In this document: piece by piece, positions 1 through 7,404 of the stretch
How the letters are laid out: each line of letters opens with the position of its first letter
How positions within the stretch are numbered: the first letter of the stretch is position 1
Source of the DNA: Sphingomonadales bacterium UBA7473
GTDB taxonomy: Bacteria; Pseudomonadota; Alphaproteobacteria; Sphingomonadales; Sphingomonadaceae
NCBI GenBank assembly: GCA_002478575.1
Contig: DLOX01000276.1
Coordinates: 1-19,308, forward strand
Length of the DNA stretch: 19,308 bases
Reading direction: 5' to 3'
Made by a program: the position numbers and the translations under genes
The notes under the pieces: generated by a model
Told to the model about the DNA's origin: nothing
Databases searched by the model: none
Seen by the model: the letters and a program-made list of their open reading frames with translations, nothing else

Positions 1-19
1 TATGCTGCGCCGCAACATT

Positions 20-598
20 ATGCGTATTGCAGTTGTTGACGAAAGCCCTGCGCGGGCAGCGGTGATCCGCGAAGGGCTGGAGGCTTCTGGTCTGACCGAT
101 ATCCTTGCGCTTTCTGAACGCAAAGGGCTCGTCTCAAAAATTGAACAATTTGCGCCGGATGTGATCCTGATCGATCTGGGAAATCCGCAGCGCGATGAAC
201 TTGAGGAGCTGTTTGCCGTTTCCCGAGCGCTCGCGAAGCCCGTCGCTATGTTTGTTGATCAAAGTGACGATGCGGCAATGGAGTCTGCGATTGACGCGGG
301 TGTTTCGGCCTATGTGGTTGATGGCCTGAAGGCGGAGCGGATTAGGCCGATTGTGGATTTGGCGATCAAGCGCTTTGCAGCTTTTGCGCGGTTGAAGGCG
401 GAGCTTGATGAGGCGCGCACTGCGCTGGCGGAACGCAACAGCGTCGATGCCGCGAAAACCCTGCTGATGAAGAAGCGCGGGGTCGATGAGCCCGCAGCTT
501 ACGCATTGCTCCGCAAAGCTGCGATGAACAGCGGACGGCGCATATCCGAAGTGGCGGATGCACTGTTGACTGCCGAAAAATTGATGGAAGGGCTTTAG
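20..598 (+). CDS. nasT: NasT, ANTAR-domain nitrate response antiterminator
   Basis: This is a 192-residue, two-domain RNA-binding regulator. Residues 1-115 resemble a receiver domain, with D7/E8 and D52 in the acidic pocket, but the usual Lys after the fifth strand is absent (D101 follows YVV). That suits a protein controlled by partner binding rather than phosphorylation. Residues 120-192 form a coiled-coil-like helix and an ANTAR domain (AAKTLLMKKRGVDEPAAYALL, ending RRISEVADALL). Known NasT proteins bind a two-hairpin leader RNA and stop a terminator from forming; NasS holds them inactive until nitrate binds. The nasS gene starts 2 bases after this stop, and a matching leader lies upstream of nrtA. 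I chose ATG at 20 because family members begin MRI-VVDE. An in-frame ATG at 2 would add six residues, and the frame may continue beyond the window edge. No clear ribosome-binding site is visible for either. Confidence 0.9.
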   Translation: MRIAVVDESPARAAVIREGLEASGLTDILALSERKGLVSKIEQFAPDVILIDLGNPQRDELEELFAVSRALAKPVAMFVDQSDDAAMESAIDAGVSAYVVDGLKAERIRPIVDLAIKRFAAFARLKAELDEARTALAERNSVDAAKTLLMKKRGVDEPAAYALLRKAAMNSGRRISEVADALLTAEKLMEGL

Positions 599-600
599 GC

Positions 601-1803
601 ATGGCCGAGCCGATAAAAGTTGGATTTCTGCCGCTGGTCGATGCAGCGCTGCCCATATTGGCGCGGGAGCTAGGCTTTGCAGAAGCAGAGGGCCTCTCGC
701 TTGATCTGGTGCGGGATTTTAGCTGGGCAACAGTGCAGGATAGATTGCTCTATAGGCATAGCGACGCCGCACATATGGTCGCACCCTTGGCCATAGCGAC
801 GACGCTGGGGTTGGGGCGCCCGGCGGTGCCGCTGTCGGTGCCCTTTGTCTTGGGACTGAATGGAAACGCGATCACGGTGCGGCCTGACCTTGCCGCAGAG
901 GTCACGCAAGTCGGCGGACCGAGCGATATTCGAATCATTGGTGCCCGTTTTGCGGCGCTTGCCCAAAGGCGGAGAGACGCTGGTCGCAAGCTTCGGCTTG
1001 GCGTTGTGCACCGCTTTTCCAGCCATAATTATATGCTGCGATACTGGCTGCAAGGGACAGGAACCGATCCGCAGGGCGACGTTGATATTGTAACCATTAC
1101 ACCGCCCTTCGCCGCGGATGCGCTGGCCAATGGCGAAGTTGATGGCATTTGCGTCGGTGCGCCTTGGAATAGCGTCGCGGTTGAGCGCGGCGCAGGTGTC
1201 GTAATCGCGACGACTTCCCAAATCTGGCGGCGCGGCGTTGAAAAGGTGCTTGCAGTCAAACAGGACAGGTTGGAGCAAGAACGCGATCTGTTCGATCCTT
1301 TGCTACGCGCGCTCTATCGCGCGGGAGAGGTCTTCATTGATCCTGACCGGCTGGATCAGATTGTAGCGATCATGGCGGGGCCAGACTATCTTGATGGGTC
1401 TGTTGATGCGATCCGACGTGTGGTTCAGGATCAGGTATTGTTCGCCATGGGGCGAGAGCCCGTTCATATTCCGGATTTCATGTTTCAGCACCGGGAAGCA
1501 GCGAACTTCCCTTGGGTCAGCCAAGCCGCCTGGCTCTACGCGCAAATGGTCGCGGCGGAGCAGACCTTTGGCTCATCGGCTGATTACCAAAAAGCGCAAT
1601 CTGTTTTTCGGCCAGATGTTTATCGATCCGCGCTTGGCCCAATTGGCGCGACACTGCCGGGGGCAAGTTCTAAGCTGGAGGGTGGGATCAAAGGGCCAAC
1701 CGGCGTAGGCAGTGTGCAAGGCCGACTAATCTTGGGCGACGATAGCTTCTTTGATGGAATTCGGTTTGATCCTGAAGCCTATGGCGCAATGCTCAAAAAA
1801 TAG
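601..1803 (+). CDS. nasS: NasS, cytoplasmic nitrate sensor (NrtA-like)
   Basis: This 400-residue protein is of the NrtA/CmpA periplasmic-binding fold but has no signal peptide: it opens MAEPIKVGFLPLVDAALPI and goes straight into the first strand. It is a paralogue of the transporter lipoprotein encoded at 2057; both share the patterns S-HNY-LRYWL and DG--VG-PWN, which line the oxyanion pocket in this family. NasS is known to bind NasT and sequester it, releasing it when nitrate or nitrite is bound. The missing export signal and the position 2 bases after nasT fit that role rather than transport. The two genes are probably translated together; GAAGGGC near the end of nasT can serve as ribosome-binding site. 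The alternative, a transporter solute-binding protein, is unlikely without a signal peptide. Confidence 0.9.
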   Translation: MAEPIKVGFLPLVDAALPILARELGFAEAEGLSLDLVRDFSWATVQDRLLYRHSDAAHMVAPLAIATTLGLGRPAVPLSVPFVLGLNGNAITVRPDLAAEVTQVGGPSDIRIIGARFAALAQRRRDAGRKLRLGVVHRFSSHNYMLRYWLQGTGTDPQGDVDIVTITPPFAADALANGEVDGICVGAPWNSVAVERGAGVVIATTSQIWRRGVEKVLAVKQDRLEQERDLFDPLLRALYRAGEVFIDPDRLDQIVAIMAGPDYLDGSVDAIRRVVQDQVLFAMGREPVHIPDFMFQHREAANFPWVSQAAWLYAQMVAAEQTFGSSADYQKAQSVFRPDVYRSALGPIGATLPGASSKLEGGIKGPTGVGSVQGRLILGDDSFFDGIRFDPEAYGAMLKK

Positions 1804-1824
1804 GCAACTGTAGATAATTTGTGC

Positions 1825-1846
1825 ACCGCAATATTTCTCTTGCGGT
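1825..1846 (+). terminator. possible terminator of nasTS
   Basis: A perfect 7-bp stem, ACCGCAA (1825-1831) and TTGCGGT (1840-1846) with an 8-base loop, lies 22 bases after the nasS stop. Only a short T run (TTT) follows, so it may be a weak terminator or a protein-binding inverted repeat upstream of the nrt promoter. Confidence 0.35.
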
Positions 1847-1908
1847 TTCGGCAAATTCGCATCAATTTCAAAGAGAAGGGTCAACAAGGCCTATCGAATC
1901 AGGGTCGC

Positions 1909-1928
1909 GGGGCGCAATGGCGCGTCTC
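1909..1928 (+). promoter_or_regulatory. ANTAR target hairpin P1 in nrt leader
   Basis: GGGGCGC (1909-1915) pairs with GCGTCTC (1922-1928) through seven pairs, two of them G-U, around the hexaloop AATGGC. The loop has A at position 1 and G at position 4, the signature of the dual hairpins bound by ANTAR proteins such as NasT, NasR and EutV. It is the upstream half of the pair; P2 follows after a 26-base linker that can itself fold into a small hairpin (TGAC-CTCA-GTCA, 1932-1943). Confidence 0.65.
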
Positions 1929-1954
1929 ATTTGACCTCAGTCACATATGACAAA

Positions 1955-1968
1955 TGGCAACGCCGCCA
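1955..1968 (+). promoter_or_regulatory. ANTAR target hairpin P2, overlaps the terminator
   Basis: TGGC (1955-1958) pairs with GCCA (1965-1968) around the hexaloop AACGCC, which again has A1 and G4. Its loop and 3' arm use bases 1962-1968, which are also the 5' arm of the terminator. The two structures therefore exclude each other, as in known ANTAR antitermination systems. Confidence 0.65.
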
Positions 1969-2009
1969 CGCAATCGGGACGACCCGGATGCGGGCGGCTT
2001 TCTGTGTTT
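1962..2009 (+). terminator. leader intrinsic terminator (attenuator) before nrtA
   Basis: The hairpin has GCCGCC (1962-1967), a bulged A, CGCA (1969-1972), an inner stem CGGG (1975-1978) closed by loop ACGA and CCCG (1983-1986), then TGCG (1989-1992) and GGCGGC (1993-1998). It is followed by TTTCTGTGTTT (1999-2009). The GC-rich stem with a T-rich tail is a convincing intrinsic terminator placed 48-58 bases ahead of nrtA, where it would attenuate the operon unless P2 forms. Confidence 0.75.
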
Positions 2010-2056
2010 GGTTCGGGAGGGGAATTGATGATCAACTTTTTCGGGGACGGCATCAC

Positions 2057-3427
2057 ATGAAAAAATCTCTTCTGGCTTCGGCCATCACTCTTGCACTTTC
2101 AACGGCGCTCGTCGGATGCGGTGGGGCACCTGAAGCTCCAAAAGCGGCGGCTAAAGGCGATCTAGAAAAGGCCGCGGTAAAGATCGGCTTCATCAAACTG
2201 ACGGACATCGCGCCGCTCGTCATTGCGAAAGAGAAGGGCTTTTTCGCTGAGGAGGGTTTGACCGTTACGCTTGAGCCTCAAGCGAACTGGAAAGTTTTGG
2301 TTGATGGCGTGTCTGGTGGCCAGTTGGACGCAGCGCATATGCTCGCTGGCCATCCGATTGCCTCGGGCGTTGGGATCGGATCAAAGGTGAAGATCGTCAC
2401 GCCACTCAGCCTTGATATGAATGGCAAGGGGATCACGCTCTCAAACAAAGTTCACGGCATGATCGCGCCGACGCTCGATAAGAGCAAGCCGGTCTCTGCA
2501 GCGGCATTGGCCCCAGTCGTCGCCAAGTATAGGTCTGAAGGAAAGCCCTTCAAAATGGGCATGGTCTTCCCCGTTTCGGGTCACAACTATGTGCTGCGTT
2601 ACTGGCTGGCTGCGGGTGGTTTGAACCCCGGCTTTTACTTGCCGGGCGATGCAGCTGGTACGACCGGTGCCGACGTTCAACTCTCTGTAACTCCCCCGCC
2701 GCAAATGCCGTCCACGCTGGAGGCTGGCACAATCGATGGTTATGCGGTCGGTGAACCGTGGAACCAAGCTTCAGTCGCGAAGAAAATTGGCGTTCCCGTG
2801 ATCGTCGATCCCGATATTGCGGGCCTGAATGCCGACAAGGTTTTTGGGATGACCGAGGCCTTTGCCAAAACCAATCCCAAGACGAGCAAAGCCCTGCTTC
2901 GTGCGATCATTCGCGCCCAAATGTGGCTGGATGAGGAAGGTGGCAAGAACCGGCCAGAGGCTGTGAAGCTTCTCGCTCAACCGCAATATGTCGGGGCTGA
3001 TGAAAAGGTCTTGATGGCTTCGATGACGGGCAAGTTCACCTTTGGCGATGGCGACACGCGCGCAACGCCCGAGTTCAACATGTTCTTCGATCAGCAATCC
3101 AGCTACCCCTTCTATTCAGATGCGATTTGGGTGCTGACGCAAATGCGTCGTTGGGGCCAGATTGCCGAGGACAAGCCCGATAGCTGGTATGTCGACACCG
3201 CGAAGTCGGTCTATCGTCCTGATCTCTACATGGAGGCTGCAAAATCGCTTGTCGCTGACGGCAAAGCGCCTGCCGATGCCTTTCCTGAAAGCGATGGTTT
3301 CCGGACCTATACCAAGGCCGCGATTGATGGCGTTGCCTTCGATCCACGCAAGCCATCAGCCTATGTCGCCAGCTTTTCGATTGGCTTGAAGCCCGGTCAA
3401 AAAGTGACTGCGGCTGGCGTGAAATAA
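2057..3427 (+). CDS. nrtA: NrtA, nitrate ABC transporter solute-binding lipoprotein
   Basis: This 456-residue protein captures nitrate in the periplasm for the NrtB/ATPase transporter. The N-terminus is a lipoprotein signal (MKKSLLASAI...) with the lipobox LVGC, so Cys21 is the likely lipidated residue. The body is of the NrtA/CmpA family, with GHNYVLRYWL and DGYAVGEPWNQ matching its sensor paralogue NasS. The reading frame stays open upstream to a TTG at 1931, but those 42 codons would cover the leader hairpins. The signal peptide begins at ATG 2057, with a GGGGA stretch about ten bases upstream as ribosome-binding site. It is the first gene of the attenuated operon; nrtB begins 18 bases after its stop. 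Expression is probably controlled by NasTS antitermination. A nitrite or cyanate substrate is possible in this family, but the neighbours point to nitrate. Confidence 0.92.
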   Translation: MKKSLLASAITLALSTALVGCGGAPEAPKAAAKGDLEKAAVKIGFIKLTDIAPLVIAKEKGFFAEEGLTVTLEPQANWKVLVDGVSGGQLDAAHMLAGHPIASGVGIGSKVKIVTPLSLDMNGKGITLSNKVHGMIAPTLDKSKPVSAAALAPVVAKYRSEGKPFKMGMVFPVSGHNYVLRYWLAAGGLNPGFYLPGDAAGTTGADVQLSVTPPPQMPSTLEAGTIDGYAVGEPWNQASVAKKIGVPVIVDPDIAGLNADKVFGMTEAFAKTNPKTSKALLRAIIRAQMWLDEEGGKNRPEAVKLLAQPQYVGADEKVLMASMTGKFTFGDGDTRATPEFNMFFDQQSSYPFYSDAIWVLTQMRRWGQIAEDKPDSWYVDTAKSVYRPDLYMEAAKSLVADGKAPADAFPESDGFRTYTKAAIDGVAFDPRKPSAYVASFSIGLKPGQKVTAAGVK

Positions 3428-3445
3428 CCGAACAGGACCAAGACG

Positions 3446-4456
3446 ATGAAAACGGCCACAGCCTTGAAAATTGTTGAACTGGAAGATGACGCAATGATCG
3501 ACGAAGCGCCTTCCGTCGCGCCGAAGGAAGAGCCAACAAAGGCTGCGCCGAATTGGGTGCAGGCTAGGCTTGGAGCGATCAAATTGCCATCGGCCAAAGA
3601 GGCTTTTGATGGTTTGTGCCCCCCTGCGGTTGGTATCTTGACCTTTGTGGGGCTGTGGGCTGTGCTCGCCCCGCAAGTCCAAACCTCTCTTGGTGCGCTT
3701 CCCGGCCCCGGAGAGGTTTGGACGCAGTTTGTCGCCCTCATGGGCGAACATGCCGATGCGCGCCGCGAGGCCGCTTTGGTCGTCGCAGCGGGTGGCGCGT
3801 GGTCGGGTGCACCGACCTTTGTTGATCAGATTTTTACTTCGCTTAAGACTGTCGCGTTGGGCTTTATCTTGGCGACGCTGATTGCCGTGCCGCTTGGCCT
3901 TGTGGCGGGCATGTCTAAGCGGGTGAATGCTGCGCTCAACCCGCTGATCCAAGTGATGCGGCCGATCAGCCCGTTGGCTTGGTTGCCCATTGTGACGATG
4001 GTTGTCTCAGCCTCGATCACAAGCGCAGACCCTTTGCTTGCGAAGAGCTTCGTGATTTCTGCAATCACTGTGATGCTCTGCTCCTTGTGGCAAACGCTGA
4101 TCAATACAGCCGTGGGCGTTGCCAGCATTGACAAGGATTTGCTCAACGTCGGCAAGGTGCTGCGTTTAAGCTGGTTCTCCAAGCTGACGAAGTTGGTACT
4201 GCCGTCCGCGATGCCTTTCATCTTCACCGGCATGCGTCTGTCTTTGGGCGTGGGCTGGATGGTGCTGATTGCGGCTGAAATGCTCTCGCAAAATCCGGGG
4301 CTCGGAAAATTTGTTTGGGACGAATTCCAGAATAGCAACGACCGGTCTTTGGCGCGGATCATGGTCGCGGTGGTTGTCATTGGCCTCATCGGTTTTGCGC
4401 TGGACCGGGTCATGGGCATGGCACAGGCTATGGTCGCCAAGCGGATGGGCCGCTGA
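3446..4456 (+). CDS. nrtB: NrtB, nitrate ABC transporter permease
   Basis: This is a 336-residue inner-membrane permease of the binding-protein-dependent transport family. A polar, acidic N-terminal stretch of about 55 residues precedes the first membrane helix (about 60-76). A loop of roughly 50 residues follows, then further helices from about 132. The segment ISPLAWLPI (174-182) is typical of NrtB/SsuC-type permeases. The region GVASIDKDLLNVGKVLRLSWFSK (split about 224-246) corresponds to the EAA loop that contacts the ATPase. The last helix is near 305-320. It lies between nrtA and the fused ATPase gene, which starts 2 bases after the stop, so translation is probably coupled. The start ATG 3446 has CAGGACC upstream. 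Family members carrying taurine or sulfonates look similar; the context makes nitrate the best call. Confidence 0.9.
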   Translation: MKTATALKIVELEDDAMIDEAPSVAPKEEPTKAAPNWVQARLGAIKLPSAKEAFDGLCPPAVGILTFVGLWAVLAPQVQTSLGALPGPGEVWTQFVALMGEHADARREAALVVAAGGAWSGAPTFVDQIFTSLKTVALGFILATLIAVPLGLVAGMSKRVNAALNPLIQVMRPISPLAWLPIVTMVVSASITSADPLLAKSFVISAITVMLCSLWQTLINTAVGVASIDKDLLNVGKVLRLSWFSKLTKLVLPSAMPFIFTGMRLSLGVGWMVLIAAEMLSQNPGLGKFVWDEFQNSNDRSLARIMVAVVVIGLIGFALDRVMGMAQAMVAKRMGR

Positions 4457-4458
4457 TC

Positions 4459-6120
4459 ATGGCGATCCTGGAACTGAAAGGCGTCACCAAATCCTATCCG
4501 GGTACACCAGTGCTGAACGGTATTGATCTACGCGTTGAGGAAGGCGAATTTGTTGCCATCCTAGGGTTTTCGGGAACGGGCAAGACGACGCTTATTTCCC
4601 TGATCGCAGGCTTGATCGAGGCTGACAGTGGCGAGGTGCTCGTGCGCGGCAAGCCCGTGGAAGGACCCGGCAGCGAGACGAGCCTTGTATTCCAATCTTA
4701 CTCGCTAATGCCTTGGCTCACGGTGCAAGGCAATGTCGCGCTCGCGGTCGATGCCGTCCATAAGGACCTGTCAAAGGCTGAGCGGGCAAAGCTCGTGGCT
4801 GATACGGTGGCGCTGGTTGGCTTGGCTCATGCGATGGACCGTCGGCCTGCCGAGCTTTCCGGCGGGATGCGCCAAAGGGTCGCGGTTGCACGAGCATTGG
4901 CGATGAAGCCTGAAATTCTTTTGCTTGATGAGCCCTTGTCCGCGCTTGATGCGCTGACCCGCGCAAAGCTGCAGGGAGAGATTGACCGCATCCGCGAACA
5001 AGAAAAGCGCACCATCCTGCTCATCACCAATGATGTCGATGAAGCTTTGCTGCTTGCGGATCGGGTTGCAGTGTTGGAGCCTGAAACTGGCACTTTGGGG
5101 CAGATCTTCACAGTCAATATCGCCCGGCCTCGGGAGAAGACCGCGCTTAATCATGATGCGGCTTACAAAGCGCTTCGCAATCGCATCGCGACCTATTTGG
5201 ACGGCCTGAACAAGGTCAAAGGGCAGACTGAAGCAGCGGCAGAACCAGCACTTCCAAGCGTGACACCCATTACCGCGCTGCAGCCGCCGCAGGTCTATTT
5301 GAATGCCGCCAAGTCAGGGATTGAACGGCGTTATCTTGAGTTTTTCAAACTCAACAAAGTCTATCCCACGCCCAAGGGGCCTTTGACGGTTGTTGAGGAT
5401 TTCAACCTCTTGATGAACAAAGGCGATTTCGTGTCGCTGATCGGTCATTCGGGCTGCGGCAAGTCAACGGTGCTCACGATGGCGGCAGGCCTCAACAGCA
5501 TTTCAGGCGGCGGCATTGTGCTGGATGGGCGTGAGATTGACTCAGCCGGTCCCGACAAGGGCGTTGTCTTTCAGGCCCCCAGTCTGATGCCGTGGTTGAC
5601 CGCGCGGGAAAATGTGATGGCAGGCGTGTCTCGCGTCTATCCGCATGCGAGCCGCGCAGAGCGCCGCGATATTGTTGACTATTATCTCACGCGCGTCGGC
5701 TTGGGCGATAGCCTTGATAAGCTTGCTTCCGAAATGTCGAACGGCATGAAGCAGCGCGTCGGCATTGCCCGGGCCTTCGCCTTGTCGCCCAAACTGCTTC
5801 TGCTCGATGAGCCTTTTGGGATGCTGGATAGCCTCACCCGCTGGGACCTTCAGGATGTCTTGATGGAGGTTTGGGAGCGGACCCATGTGACTGCCATTTG
5901 CGTCACGCATGATGTCGATGAGGCGATCTTGCTGGCTGATCGCGTCGTCATGATGACCAATGGCCCCAAAGCGACAATTGGGAAAATTCTCGAGGTCGAT
6001 TTGCCGCGTCCGCGGGACCGCAAAGCCTTGCTCGAGCATCCGAAATTCTACGCTTACCGCGAGGAGGTTCTGCAGTTCCTCGCCGATTATGAACATGGAT
6101 CGCACGCCGATGCAGCGTAG
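4459..6120 (+). CDS. NrtC/NrtD-type tandem ABC ATPase, two domains in one chain
   Basis: This 553-residue protein contains two complete ABC ATPase domains and so could supply both nucleotide-binding subunits of the nitrate transporter. Domain 1 has Walker A GFSGTGKT (36-43), signature LSGGMRQR (133-140) and Walker B ILLLDE (153-158). Its switch position reads ITNDVDEA, with Asn191 where His is usual. A linker rich in Ala, Pro and Gln (about 255-285) leads to domain 2, which has Walker A GHSGCGKS (329-336), signature MSNGMKQR (426-433), Walker B LLLLDE (446-451) and a normal switch His484. Domain 2 most resembles cyanobacterial NrtC/NrtD ATPases. No NrtA-like regulatory tail is present, unlike cyanobacterial NrtC. 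The start is 2 bases after the nrtB stop. I inferred, not measured, that domain 1 hydrolyses ATP poorly. Confidence 0.9.
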   Translation: MAILELKGVTKSYPGTPVLNGIDLRVEEGEFVAILGFSGTGKTTLISLIAGLIEADSGEVLVRGKPVEGPGSETSLVFQSYSLMPWLTVQGNVALAVDAVHKDLSKAERAKLVADTVALVGLAHAMDRRPAELSGGMRQRVAVARALAMKPEILLLDEPLSALDALTRAKLQGEIDRIREQEKRTILLITNDVDEALLLADRVAVLEPETGTLGQIFTVNIARPREKTALNHDAAYKALRNRIATYLDGLNKVKGQTEAAAEPALPSVTPITALQPPQVYLNAAKSGIERRYLEFFKLNKVYPTPKGPLTVVEDFNLLMNKGDFVSLIGHSGCGKSTVLTMAAGLNSISGGGIVLDGREIDSAGPDKGVVFQAPSLMPWLTARENVMAGVSRVYPHASRAERRDIVDYYLTRVGLGDSLDKLASEMSNGMKQRVGIARAFALSPKLLLLDEPFGMLDSLTRWDLQDVLMEVWERTHVTAICVTHDVDEAILLADRVVMMTNGPKATIGKILEVDLPRPRDRKALLEHPKFYAYREEVLQFLADYEHGSHADAA

Positions 6121-6140
6121 CCGACCAAAGGGGAAGGGTG

Positions 6141-6163
6141 CCCTGAAGCGACACAGCTCAGGG
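6141..6163 (+). promoter_or_regulatory. hairpin covering the porin ribosome-binding site
   Basis: CCCTGA (6141-6146) pairs perfectly with TCAGGG (6158-6163). An alternative register adds AGC/GCT inside around a GACACA loop. The 3' arm supplies the GGG of the GGGAGA ribosome-binding site (6161-6166) that serves ATG 6173, so the fold could limit translation or protect a processed mRNA end. Confidence 0.4.
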
Positions 6164-6172
6164 AGAAAAGAT

Positions 6173-7396
6173 ATGCGCAAAGCGCTCATCGTTGCTGCAC
6201 TTTCGACTGCCTCTTTCGCGACGCCCGCTTTGGCCAACAAAGTCGTGATCAAACCCATCATTGAATCGCGTCTGCGCTATGAAGCGGTTGATCAGGCAGG
6301 CATTCTTGCCGACGCTGATGCAGTCACTCTGCGGGTGCGGGCAGGGGCAACCGCCAAGACGGGGGACTTGACGTTTCTGGTCGAAGGCGAAGGCCTGCTT
6401 GCTGTCGTTGACGACTATAACAGCGGCGTGAATGGCAAGGCGGGACCCATCATTCCCGATCCCGAGAATATCGAACTCAACCGCATTCAAGTGCAATTTG
6501 CTGGTATTGCAAAGACGATGATCACGGCTGGCCGCCAGCGGATCAACTTAGATGATCAGCGTTTCGTCGGCAGTGTTGGGTTCCGACAGAATGAGCAGAC
6601 TTTTGATGCCGTCCGCGCGGAATGGAGCGGGATCAAGGGCGTGAAGGCCGATGTGACTTATGCTTGGAGCCAACGGACGATCTGGGGCGTCGATGGTTTT
6701 GGCGGACGCCAGCAGGCGGTCAAAGGTGACAATATCTTTGTGAACCTAGGCTATAAGGGAAAAAGCTTCGGCATCACCGGTTTTGCCTATCTGGTCGATA
6801 TGGATGAAGCTGCGGTGCAGGGCTTCCGCTTTTCCAGCAAGACCTTTGGAGCGCGGGCCAACGCAACCGTCCCGCTCGGCAAAGCAAAGCTCAATCTTCT
6901 GGCCAGCTACGCGACGCAATCCGACTATAAGCGCAATCCCAACAATAGCTCGTCGGACTATATCCTGGCCGAAGCGATGCTGGACGTGAAAGGCTTCAAG
7001 CTGACAGCAGGCTATGAAGTTCTAGGTGCCGACAACGGCGTGGCCCTTTCCAGCTTCCAAGCGCCGCTGGGTACCCTCCACAAGTTTAATGGTTTTGCAG
7101 ACAAGTTTCTTGTCACGCCCGCCAATGGTCTGCGCGATCTCTACTTTGGCGTTGGCTATGCGCCTAAGGTGAAAGTGCTGCCGGGGCTGAACGCAGCCAT
7201 TACCTGGCACGACTTTAAGTCGGATCGCCTTTCCCAAGATTTCGGCACCGAATGGAACGCTCAGATCGGCTGGAAGATTGGCAAGAAGGTGAGCTTCTCA
7301 GCCAAATATGCCGACTATAACCGCAAGGGGATCGCTGACTTTGCGGGCGATGCCGACACGCGGAAACTCTGGGCGCAGTTTGACTATGCACTTTAA
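6173..7396 (+). CDS. outer-membrane beta-barrel porin (alginate-export-like) of the nitrate operon
   Basis: This 407-residue exported protein begins MRKALIVAALSTASFATPALA, a standard Sec signal peptide with cleavage expected after ALA at 21. The mature chain alternates polar and hydrophobic residues in repeated short strands (RLRYEAV, VTLRVRAGA, LTFLVEGEG, KADVTYAWSQR, LNLLASYATQ, VSFSAKYADYN). It ends in an aromatic-rich strand, LWAQFDYAL, the usual C-terminal signal for barrel assembly. The pattern resembles the alginate-export/porin-like family found in Proteobacteria. I infer it lets nitrate or nitrite cross the outer membrane because it sits between the transporter ATPase and nirB, and nirB starts 8 bases after its stop. 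The start at 6173 is supported by the signal peptide and GGGAGA seven bases upstream; the open frame further upstream overlaps the ATPase gene. Confidence 0.8.
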   Translation: MRKALIVAALSTASFATPALANKVVIKPIIESRLRYEAVDQAGILADADAVTLRVRAGATAKTGDLTFLVEGEGLLAVVDDYNSGVNGKAGPIIPDPENIELNRIQVQFAGIAKTMITAGRQRINLDDQRFVGSVGFRQNEQTFDAVRAEWSGIKGVKADVTYAWSQRTIWGVDGFGGRQQAVKGDNIFVNLGYKGKSFGITGFAYLVDMDEAAVQGFRFSSKTFGARANATVPLGKAKLNLLASYATQSDYKRNPNNSSSDYILAEAMLDVKGFKLTAGYEVLGADNGVALSSFQAPLGTLHKFNGFADKFLVTPANGLRDLYFGVGYAPKVKVLPGLNAAITWHDFKSDRLSQDFGTEWNAQIGWKIGKKVSFSAKYADYNRKGIADFAGDADTRKLWAQFDYAL

Positions 7397-7404
7397 GGAC
7401 CATC

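Noticed and set aside
1847..1908. Sigma-54 or sigma-70 promoter for the nrt operon
   Set aside because: No GG-N10-GC pattern was found, and the only -10-like sequence (TATCGA, 1892-1897) lacks a fitting -35. A promoter must be near but I cannot place it.
1940..1951. GTC-ACATAT-GAC as ANTAR hairpin P1
   Set aside because: The hexaloop lacks G at position 4 and the stem has only three pairs; 1909-1928 is far better.
2025..2041. Small hairpin TTGA-TGA-TCAA followed by CTTTTT, as a second attenuator
   Set aside because: The stem is four weak pairs and would not be stable; the GC-rich structure at 1962-1998 is the credible terminator.
1931..2056. In-frame upstream extension of nrtA from TTG 1931
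   Set aside because: It would place 42 extra residues before a clear lipoprotein signal peptide and would put the P2 hairpin and terminator inside coding sequence. ATG 2057 explains the protein better.
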